Below are positions 44,638-51,901 of a stretch of DNA of 64,000 bases, one piece after another. The stretch is from Symsagittifera roscoffensis (taxonomy: Eukaryota; Xenacoelomorpha; Acoela; Convolutidae), in the NCBI RefSeq assembly GCF_963678635.1, contig NC_087062.1, positions 10,954,670 to 11,018,669 of the forward strand, read 5' to 3'. A program made the translations under genes and the position numbers. Within the stretch, counting starts at the first letter, position 1; every line of letters starts with the position of its first letter. A model generated the notes under the pieces. That model searched no databases and was not told where the DNA came from. It worked only from the letters and a program-made list of their open reading frames with translations.

Positions 44638-45013
44638 TCTTGTTAATAACAAGTTTAGGAGGAAGTTGAGTTGTTTCTAAAATAGTAAAGTAATTATCTG
44701 GAAAATCGGTATTTTTTCGCTTTAGTGTACACACAAAGTCTACAATAGATTCTTTTGTATCTCGATTATCTAATATAATATTGTCTGACTGGCTGAGTTT
44801 AATTCTAGGAGAATTCAAAATTAAATCGATAATATGCTTATTGTTGCTCGTTTTCAACCTCGCATTTACAGCACTGTAAACAGAATCAAAAAAAAAATCA
44901 AAAATTTTTGGTACAATCTCCTCTTTTTCTTGCTTTTGTTCCAATTTTTGTTTTCTTGGAAGTGTATTTTGTGATTGATAAAGTGAGTACGGAACTAAAA
45001 CAAACTGCTCCAT
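44591..45013 (-). CDS. Unknown Maverick protein (140 codons)
   Basis: An intact frame from ATG 45,013. The N-terminus MEQFVLVPYSLYQSQ is followed by a Lys/Glu/Gln-rich coiled-coil-like segment (RKQKLEQKQEKEE). An ordered region follows (VYSAVNARLKTSNNKHIIDL, then IVDFVCTLKRKN), and the tail ends in KAKDRGTWIPFTI. I recognise no domain. Its end overlaps the integrase start and its start lies 57 nt from the end of the ATPase frame, so it belongs to the compact minus-strand block. Confidence 0.6.
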   Translation of the reverse strand: MEQFVLVPYSLYQSQNTLPRKQKLEQKQEKEEIVPKIFDFFFDSVYSAVNARLKTSNNKHIIDLILNSPRIKLSQSDNIILDNRDTKESIVDFVCTLKRKNTDFPDNYFTILETTQLPPKLVINKNAKAKDRGTWIPFTI

Positions 45014-45069
45014 ACTATGTCAATCGTTTAATGACAAAAGAGGTGATGATAGATATCAATTGTAACCTT

Positions 45070-45965
45070 TTAGTTGAACTTAGAATAATTCTTCTTTTGT
45101 GTAGAGGAGTTCTTTTTTGTGTTAGTTCTGAAATTTCTTTTCGATATTTTACTACGTCTTCTTTCCGAAGATCTGGAAGCTCTCATCTTAATAGGTTTAC
45201 TAAACACTCGCTCAGAAACTGAATGAAATCTTTTGGGCAATTGAGAATGAATTGTTTTCGAAGCCTTAGGGAAAATTTTTGAAATATTGGGAGAATAGAG
45301 ACGTATTGTGTACTCATCGTCCAAAAACTTTGTCTCTATTCCAGCTGGTAAAAAAATTTTGTTGGAACTGAGCCACTATTAGTGCAATACCTAAGTGAAT
45401 CAACTGTTTTTGGGGTTAAATCAATAAGTAAATGACCATAAGAAACGGATGTTGCATCTTGATACCACTCTTTCAATTGAGATCCTAGACCTAGTTGTTG
45501 ACTTAATGTATTGATTTATTTGTAAAACATCCCTCGGCGACTTGAACAAGACTATGTGTGTATTTTGTAACTCTACATCTCGTCCTAATTTGCTTTGATG
45601 AAATAAATTGTGTTTGATGTATATTGTATTCAGACCCCTGTGTCTGCCCGCAGTAGCAATTTTCACAAATTGTTTGGAGTTTGAAGTTTCTTCAAAAGAA
45701 TCATCAAATATAAGCAAATACTTAGTTCCATTATTGGGGAGATTTTCAATCAAGTCAAATTCTACTCCTTGGATAAATTTAAGGTTTTTTCTTTGCATTT
45801 GACTATAAAGAGATTGATAATGTTGATAAAAATAAAAAAATTTGTCTAATGTTGGTTGAAAAGTACCAATTTTCAACCAATCAAAAATAAGATGCAATTT
45901 TCAGATCCACTTGGTCCAACTAGGGAAATAAAAATTCGTTCTTTGGTAGATATTATTTTATTCAT
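45070..45965 (-). pseudogene. ATP: Maverick genome-packaging ATPase (FtsK/HerA type), frameshifted
   Basis: The start is ATG 45,965, overlapping the preceding stop. A Walker A-like loop (VGPSGS) at about 45,905-45,925 is cut by a single-base frame change exactly where the catalytic lysine should follow. The main frame (45,897-45,421) then gives the Walker B strand YLLIFDD and TAGRHRGLNTIYIKHNLFHQ, conserved in this ATPase family. A second frame change near 45,500 leads to a C-terminal basic tail (45,324-45,070; SERRRSKISKRNFRTN). Its role would be to pump DNA into capsids. Confidence 0.8.
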
Positions 45966-46226
45966 AGCTTTGGAAAACGTGGAATATAACCGACTGTACT
46001 TGATAAAATAGCTGCCCAAACTGTTGTTTCTTCACATGTTGTGGATAACATAATTCGAACGATTGCACATACTAGCATCAAAACTATAACAAAAAATTGG
46101 CACCAAAAAAACTAAAAGAGATCTATTATATGTACGTCCAAACAATTTCCATGATTTTTGTTCATGATTTTCTTCATCAAAAACCAAATTTCCTAATTTT
46201 ACGGGCTTGTCACATTGATCGACCAT
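45962..46226 (-). pseudogene. Small Maverick transmembrane protein, frameshifted
   Basis: The likely start is ATG 46,226 (MVDQCDKPVKLGNLVFDEEN), preceded by TTTTTAG/AGTTAAG, a good splice acceptor. A cytoplasmic head leads into one transmembrane helix (SLLVFLVPIFCYSF). A frame change in the helix region moves the sequence to a tail with CEETTVWAAILSS that ends at TGA 45,962-45,964, overlapping the ATPase ATG by ATGA. Function unknown; a virion membrane protein is possible. Confidence 0.5.
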
Positions 46227-46304
46227 CTTAACTCTAAAAAGAAAAAGTTGACAATGAAATTTGATTAAAGTTTGAAAATGGTAGTACATTAAGAATAATA
46301 TAAT

Positions 46305-46771
46305 TTACAATTTGTTAAAAAAACATCGAGTCCATGTTCCGTATGCAAATGCTTTTCTTTCTGCACAGTGAAGAGTTTTTGCATGACGAAATGGGTAGTT
46401 GCTACACCTCCAATCATATTCTTCATCTTTGAATATCAAAAACTGAACTTTAGGGCGTAGTTATCCAAATTAATAATCTTTGTTTCCAAAAATTCTGATA
46501 GAATCTTACAGTTTTCATAACCTTTTGCAAAAAGTTCCGTGTCTGTGGCTTCTAGATTTTTCAATATTTTTGCAAGTTCAGTATATTTTTCGTAACCACT
46601 GCTCCAATTGATTTCATGAAGATGCTGTGGACACCAAAAAGATTGGGATGTTGGTTTGAATTTTTTGGGAGGAAGAAAGGAATATCCTTCTGTTTGTCCA
46701 TCCTTTTAAACTCCTAATTCTTTCACTATATTGCTTTCGATACATTCAATATCCAAAACAACTAGACACAT
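46305..46771 (-). pseudogene. Exonuclease-like Maverick protein, broken
   Basis: Read from ATG 46,771: MCLVVLDIECIESNIVKELGV, with a DxE pair on the first strand as in DEDD exonucleases, then an in-frame TAA (46,706-46,708). It continues with EGYSFLPPKKF, HEINWSSGYEKY, AKGYENCKILSEFL and IINLDNY, and after a frame change DWRCSNYPFRH with a final Cys/His cluster. The pattern resembles an RNase H-fold, exonuclease-like family found in invertebrate virus-like elements. I place it by pattern only. Confidence 0.5.
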
Positions 46772-46789
46772 TCTGTTAACTGATTTCTC

Positions 46790-47108
46790 TGGAGTTTTTT
46801 GTTTAAAATGATTAACAATCAAACAATGCATATACTGATGAAGCAAATATGTTAACATATAAACAGAAAAAGAATCCAGTCACGTGACAAGAAAGCATGA
46901 ACTGGGGAGACTAGGGGCAACATAACAATACCCAGAATCTTTTTTTTGTAGTAGATTTCACAGATCCAGCAGAGTCATGTAGAATTGCATGTAGTCTAAA
47001 AATTTTGGAGTTTGCCAAAAAACAATCCATACAGGAATTTCCGTAACCAATTAGTCCTCCAAAAGGCAACTTTTGGTCAATTTCTTTTAAATTTATGTCC
47101 GGGTCCAA
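46790..47108 (-). pseudogene. Unknown Maverick fragment upstream of the exonuclease-like gene
   Basis: A minus-strand frame (47,108-46,911) reads KLPFGGLIGYGNSCMDCFL and KIFRLHAILHDSAGSVK, then shifts frame into hydrophobic sequence toward 46,790. The GYGNS..CxxC and LHAILHD motifs look conserved rather than random. It could be a separate small gene or a 5' exon of the gene at 46,305-46,771. No family assigned. Confidence 0.4.
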
Positions 47109-47193
47109 AACAATTCAGGTACAAAGAAATAAATTTTTCCTTTTTGTATTTGATGAGAAATCTTGCCTAATAATCTCAAAAACTCTTAGAATT

Positions 47194-47622
47194 TCATTCA
47201 ATTTCTGTACGTTCATTTTCTACAGTGCATTCGTCAATAATGATACAAGATTTTTTGAAGGTCTCTACATAACCTAGTAATGAAGGAAGCATATCAAGTA
47301 ATTTATCATATTCTTCTCTTTGTAGTTGTAAAGATTGATTATTTTTCCATTGATTTCTATTTCTACGATATTCTACAAGATCTATTTTTTTGGTATCAGA
47401 TCGGTATCCTATGTGAATTTTTCTTCTACCATTATGCAGAGTCCACTAAAAGTGAGATATTTGTGAGTCTACGTCTAAATTCTGCAAGTTTGGTAAATTT
47501 TGAGATTTTATAATTGTTAGTGAAATTTTTTGGGACTTTTCTTCTAGAACAATATGAAAAAGTCCCAATTTATTGTGAAGTTTTAAAAGTAAATTTCTTG
47601 AAAAACGAATATTCCAACTCAT
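47194..47622 (-). pseudogene. PC4-like single-stranded-DNA-binding protein, copy a
   Basis: Start ATG 47,622 (MSWNIRFSRNLLLKL), with a TTTCATTTAG acceptor 15 nt upstream. One in-frame TAG (47,446-47,448) separates LDVDSQISHF from TLHNGRRKIHIGYR. The second half has the strand-strand-strand-helix pattern of the PC4 coactivator domain: GRRKIHIGYR, IDLVEYRRNRNQW, QSLQLQREEYDKLLDMLP. PC4 proteins bind single-stranded DNA and act in transcription or replication. Assigned by pattern; moderate confidence. It ends at TGA 47,194. Confidence 0.5.
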
Positions 47623-47716
47623 ACTGTTCAACACCAATACTAAATGAAAAATGATTTTGAGGATAAATAGTTAAATTACAAGACAAAAACATAAATAACA
47701 CAACTTATTGTACACT

Positions 47717-48111
47717 TCAGTTCTCAACAAACATAAAGTCTCCCAAAATTTGGGACAGTTCTTTGAATTTGTTCAAAGTATAGTTGACATAGGCAACTTG
47801 TTTCATTGCTTCATTCTCTTTTGCGGTGAACAGTCGAATCTGAATGTAGGGAGGTTTGTTAATATTGTACCTCTTGATCGTGACACAAACTTGTCTTCTA
47901 TTGTATGTTGCTATGTAATACACTTTGTTACAGTTGGCAAGCTCCTGATCCATAGTTGACTCTTTGTCAGAAGTGAGTTCCAATATAGGAACGAGTCCAA
48001 GGTTTTCAGGATCGTGAATAACAGTATTTCTAATTGCTGAGATTGCTTCTCCTTCTTTTTCACCAAGATAGACTTGCTGTCTTTTTTCGAGTTGTCCCAA
48101 CTCATTTTTCT
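47717..48111 (-). pseudogene. PC4-like single-stranded-DNA-binding protein, copy b
   Basis: Likely start ATG 48,111 (MSWDNSKK), then a one-base frame change into RQQVYLGEKEGEAISAIRN. The C-terminal half KVYYIATYNRRQVCVTIKRY, PYIQIRLFTAKE, YVNYTLNKFKELSQIL has the same beta-beta-beta-helix plan as the neighbour, and both begin MSW, so they may be diverged duplicates. Open sequence upstream (to 48,210; VRITLNSQKIKQELGDLL) may be leader or a further exon. It ends 95 nt before the start of copy a. Confidence 0.45.
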
Positions 48112-48229
48112 TGAATAGTTGAAAGCAGGGTTCAAAATAAATTTTCCCTTTGTAGAATTTTTAGGACCAAGCAAATCTCCCAATTCTTGTTTGATTTTTT
48201 GAGAATTCAATGTAATTCGGACTTGTGTC

Positions 48230-48458
48230 TTTTCTTGAGTACATTTTTGAAGAACAGACTGATCAGATGAAGAGAAATGAGAGAAATGATTATGAGATTA
48301 AATGAAATTGGAAGTAAACAATATGAGTCATTCACTGAACCATAAAAGGAAATAGAACTATAATTGGAAATTTTGAGGGAATTTTACAAATATGGAATTG
48401 TGTAGGTGTTAGTGTTCCTATTTAAGTCCACAATTCTGAGCAAAAATCATTGTTTCAG
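48230..48458. promoter_or_regulatory. Divergent promoter region between leftward and rightward Maverick genes
   Basis: No coding frame. The compact minus-strand block starts to the left and a plus-strand gene to the right, so promoters in both directions should lie here. TGTTTCAG directly precedes the rightward ATG (48,459), as expected for a trans-splice acceptor. No clear TATA element. Confidence 0.4.
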
Positions 48459-49163
48459 ATGGCTGCAGCTATGTGTCCAGCTCTTCCCAGCTTTTATTCA
48501 GAGTATTGTCAAAAATCGCTATTTATTTCCGTTTCCAGGGATTTTTACGAAAAATATATAGTAACCAATAATTTTTGTGTCTCTACCCACAATTCTTACT
48601 GTTCTTTGGAAAATTGTAAGTTCCTCATACTTCTGATTGGTTCATCTTTCGATCAAATTTTACAGCGATTGGGTAATTTTCATTTCACATACCAAATTAT
48701 TGATTGTCTTTACACTCTGTACAAATACAGATTTTATTCGAATGTTATTTCATCAACTGGCGAAGTTTTCAATCAACTTGACCGCGCTGGTCATCACAAT
48801 TTGAAATGGAAAGGAGCAGAAAAAATGCCAAGTGTTGCAAAGAAAAGACTGTTACGCAAAAAATTCAAACGTCACTATTTATGTTCTAACCAGAAACTAG
48901 CTTCCACACAAACTATTGGTTCAACTTTTAGAGAAAGAGTTCGTAAAGCACAAAACTCAAAATATGAACATGATTTGTTAAAAATAATTGACTGTTTTAT
49001 TGATGGTTATGGATTTGTAAAAAGTGATCATGTCAGTTTTTCAATAAAAAATTTCGGATATTCCATCTATTTTCACTCATATGTTTACAAAGTTATTTAC
49101 ATCAATTACCAAAAAAAATCACCGTTGTCAAAAACATTTGCAAAACAATTTTCAAACATGTAA
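48459..49163 (+). CDS. Unknown intact Maverick protein (234 codons)
   Basis: Start ATG 48,459 (MAAAMCPALPSFYSEY) directly after TGTTTCAG; stop 49,163. The N-terminal third is Cys/Tyr/Phe-rich with possible strands (CKFLILLIGSSFDQILQRL). The middle is strongly basic (KKRLLRKKFKRHYLC), and the C-terminus has aromatic-rich strands (FGYSIYFHSYVYKVIYINY). No domain recognised. It stands out as undamaged in an element where most genes are broken, so it may have been acquired late or kept under selection. It is transcribed towards a minisatellite. Confidence 0.6.
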   Translation: MAAAMCPALPSFYSEYCQKSLFISVSRDFYEKYIVTNNFCVSTHNSYCSLENCKFLILLIGSSFDQILQRLGNFHFTYQIIDCLYTLYKYRFYSNVISSTGEVFNQLDRAGHHNLKWKGAEKMPSVAKKRLLRKKFKRHYLCSNQKLASTQTIGSTFRERVRKAQNSKYEHDLLKIIDCFIDGYGFVKSDHVSFSIKNFGYSIYFHSYVYKVIYINYQKKSPLSKTFAKQFSNM

Positions 49164-49169
49164 GAAAGA

Positions 49170-49690
49170 TGTAATAATTTTTTTGATTTTCAAAAAGTTG
49201 CAAAAAACATTTCAATTTTTTTAACAACTTGTAAAAAGTGTTTCATTTTTTTTTGACATAATGCAAAAAGTGTTTCAACTTTTTTGAGAAGATTCGAAAA
49301 GTGTTTCACTTTTCTTAACAAGATGCAAAAATTGTTTCACTTTTTCACTACAAATGCGAAAAATGTTTCAATTTTTTCTACAAAAAGCTAAAAGTGTTTT
49401 ACTTTTTTCGATAAAATGCGAAAAGTGTTTCAATTTTTTCGACAAAATGCAAAAGGTGTTTTACTTTTTTCAATAAAATGCAAAAAGTGTTTCAATTTTT
49501 TCGACAAAATGCGAAAAGTGGTTAACTTTTTTCGATAAAATGCGAAAAGTGTTTCAATTTTTTCGACAAAATGCAAAAGGTGTTTTACTTTTTTCGACAA
49601 ACTGCGAAAAGTGTTTTACTTTTTTTCGACAAAATGCGAAAAGTGTTTCAATTTTTCTACAAAAGGCTTAAAGTGTGTACAAGATGCAAT
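49170..49690. repeat. About 31-bp minisatellite between convergent genes
   Basis: Roughly 16 degenerate copies of GCGAAAAGTGTTTCAATTTT plus TTCGACAAAAT. The GAAAAGTG and CACTTTTC versions of the core allow foldback pairing. It lies between the 3' ends of a rightward and a leftward gene, where it could aid transcript termination (inference). Confidence 0.9.
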
Positions 49691-49931
49691 ATCGATTAGG
49701 TAACTTTTTACTTGTGTACAGTTTTTCTAGTGTTTTTCCGAATTTTTGTGCAAAAATTAATCAAATTTTTTAACATGTGTGCGAGTTCGGAGCACTTAAC
49801 TAAGTTCTAATTGTTTTTCAATGGTTTACCTTGAACCTCTCCTCTATTTTCATAATTAAAATGAAATTGAAGAAAATAATTAGTTACAGAAAACGAAGTC
49901 ACTACCAAACAACCTTTATTTACAAAAACAT

Positions 49932-50425
49932 TTAATCAAAGAGCTGTCGAGCAGCAGAATAGTTCTGGAGGTTCTCTATAGACCGCAGAGCTGGACGAGG
50001 CTCCATTGCTGGTGGTTGTTGTGGAGGAGTGTTTTGAGGCGTCATTGTTTCTGAGAAACCCTCATCTTCATCTATTGTGATGGGGTTATCGACTGATCCT
50101 TCCTCCTCCCAAGGAAAGAGGAAGTCGTCGACTGGTTGAGCCACAAATTTTGAGTCCGGAATCTCGGGATAGTTCATTCCCATATGATCAGAAACTTCCC
50201 CCATCATTTGCATTTCGCAAGTTGGTTCTCTGTGATGGGAACTTGCATCATATGATGTTCGTTGAAATCTCTTCACATCAATTCCACCAAGTGCCAGACT
50301 TGGATTGTGATGTCCATTCGTGCCAGAAAAACTCCAGAGACTGTTTCTCGCACTTGAATTTGTACTAGATCAGGCGAAAATTCTACAGAGTACTTGAGAT
50401 GGCTGTTTTGCACTGAGAAGATCAT
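49932..50425 (-). pseudogene. Unknown Maverick protein with acidic SIM-like tail, frameshifted
   Basis: Start ATG 50,425 (MIFSVQNSHLKYSVEF). A beta-rich head (LVQIQVRETVSGVFLARMDI) is separated by a frame change near 50,285 from the second frame (50,276-49,932). The tail is acidic and Pro/Gln-rich with FLFPWEEE and NPITIDEDEG, the latter a hydrophobic-plus-acidic string typical of SUMO-interacting motifs, and ends ARQLFD. No known family. A nuclear regulatory role is possible. Confidence 0.48.
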
Positions 50426-50961
50426 TTTAATTATAAACTGAGTTAAAGAGTAAAAACAAGAAAGAGTTGAGAGAGGAGGTAACTGACGGAAGATAAATTG
50501 AAATTAAGGTATTTAGAGCTGAGAGAGGAGGTGGTTAACGGTAGTTAAGTTGAAAATAAAATGATTTTTAGTTAGGAGTTAGGGGTACCTTCAACTCGAC
50601 TGTGTGGTTTTAATCAATCACAATTGATTTTCCTTATTTGGATTGTAGTCGTGTCTAATCAGATTTCAGCTTCCTTTTATGGGATTCTTGGATGAAAGTC
50701 GTGTCCAATCGGAAACAAAGCTCCATTTTGGATATTGTCGATTTCAATCACAAAAATGATTATTTTTGTACTAGTTGTCGTATTCAATCAGAGAAATGTT
50801 TATGGACTTAAATCTTCCAAATAAGTAATAAGATACACAAAAGCAATTGTAAAAATAAAAGACCAAAAGTTGTAGGCGGGAAAAAAAGAAATACTGCTGA
50901 TATAAATAACAAAAGAAAGAAAATTAATAAAAGTAACATCTCTGCAATTTTTTTCATCAAG
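50426..50961. promoter_or_regulatory. Putative promoter of the 50,425 gene with repeated motif
   Basis: A GTCGTGTCYAATCRGA-type motif occurs at about 50,648, 50,698 and (diverged) 50,777. Read on the minus strand these contain GATTRGACACGAC upstream of the gene starting at 50,425. Near-identical iterated sites suggest a factor-binding array. A GAGAGGAGGT motif also occurs twice (about 50,472 and 50,523). Confidence 0.4.
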
Positions 50962-51525
50962 TTATTTGAATTTTTTGTATGTAATCAATGAGAAATTGCT
51001 GTTTTTTGAGTAGATAGTCAAGTTCTCTGATTTTGATCTAAATTTGGGAGGATAACTCAAAGTTGATGATTTTTTCAAAGCAAACTTCTGGAAATCTGTT
51101 CCAAACCGAATCAAGCAGGATTTTGAACTTTGAAAATCCTTAAAGAAATGAAGGAATAAAGAACTTTGCTGAGGCGTTTTTACAAATTTGGGTTTTGAAT
51201 AGAGGATAAAAAGAGTTTTTGATATATTATCGTATGACGCTTTGATCAATTTCAAATTCCCGAGAATAAACAAAATTTCTTTCCTTGTGAGGTGTAATTC
51301 AGCCGCAAGTTTAAATCTTTGATAGCCAATATGTGAATCAAAAGTAAACTCTTTGATTGAGTAAGTTTCTCTGAAGAGACCTTTACTTAGTCGGATAACT
51401 CTATTTTGTACAATGAAAACGTCCAAAAAATTATGAAAAAAGTAAGAGTCAACATCTATTTCATCAATAAGAAAATCAATTGGAATTTTTTCTTTTTTCT
51501 TATAAAGTAACTCGAGGAAGCTCAA
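50962..51525 (-). CDS. Unknown Maverick protein with possible winged helix (187 codons)
   Basis: The frame opens at TTG 51,525 without an in-frame ATG, so its 5' end is lost, spliced or frameshifted. It encodes a Phe/Lys-rich protein; YQRFKLAAELHLTRKEILFI then GNLKLIKASYDNISKTLFILYS could be helix-turn-helix plus wing, as in small DNA-binding proteins. The C-terminus is Ser/Lys-rich. It lies head-to-head with the DNA polymerase gene across 51,526-51,901. Confidence 0.42.
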   Translation of the reverse strand: MSFLELLYKKKEKIPIDFLIDEIDVDSYFFHNFLDVFIVQNRVIRLSKGLFRETYSIKEFTFDSHIGYQRFKLAAELHLTRKEILFILGNLKLIKASYDNISKTLFILYSKPKFVKTPQQSSLFLHFFKDFQSSKSCLIRFGTDFQKFALKKSSTLSYPPKFRSKSENLTIYSKNSNFSLITYKKFK

Positions 51526-51901
51526 ATATTTTTTGATAGAAATTTTTCAAATAATGATTAAGGTTTTTTAAAAATAATAAACAATTCACTTTTAGAAAAT
51601 GCTGAATTCTGATTGGTTGATTTCCAACAAACAGTGTTACTAGAGGAATACTCAATTCTGATTGGTTGATTTTCTCTAATAAAAGCAAAAAAACTTATTT
51701 CATTCTGATTTTCTTTTACGTTGAAAGCAACTGCTCTATACTTTGTATAACTACTTGAAATAAATTTCAAATATTTTTAACAATTCAAAGTAAGTAAAAA
51801 TTATTTTTATTAAATTTTTGGAACATTTTAAATCTCCCAATTTGATATGTACCAAGTACTAACAGCTTTACATTAATACTTAATAATTCTCCCAATTTTA
51901 G
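51526..51901. promoter_or_regulatory. Divergent promoter region upstream of polymerase gene
   Basis: AATTCTGATTGGTTGATTT occurs twice, near 51,604 and 51,656 (52 bp apart), each with a CCAAT-type core in inverse orientation. CCCAATTTTAG precedes ATG 51,902 directly, resembling a trans-splice acceptor. Both features fit a promoter plus leader acceptor. Confidence 0.45.

Noticed and set aside
47095-47513. Plus-strand frames over the PC4-like gene region
   Set aside because: Composition-driven Phe/Ile-rich frames opposite better-supported minus-strand coding.
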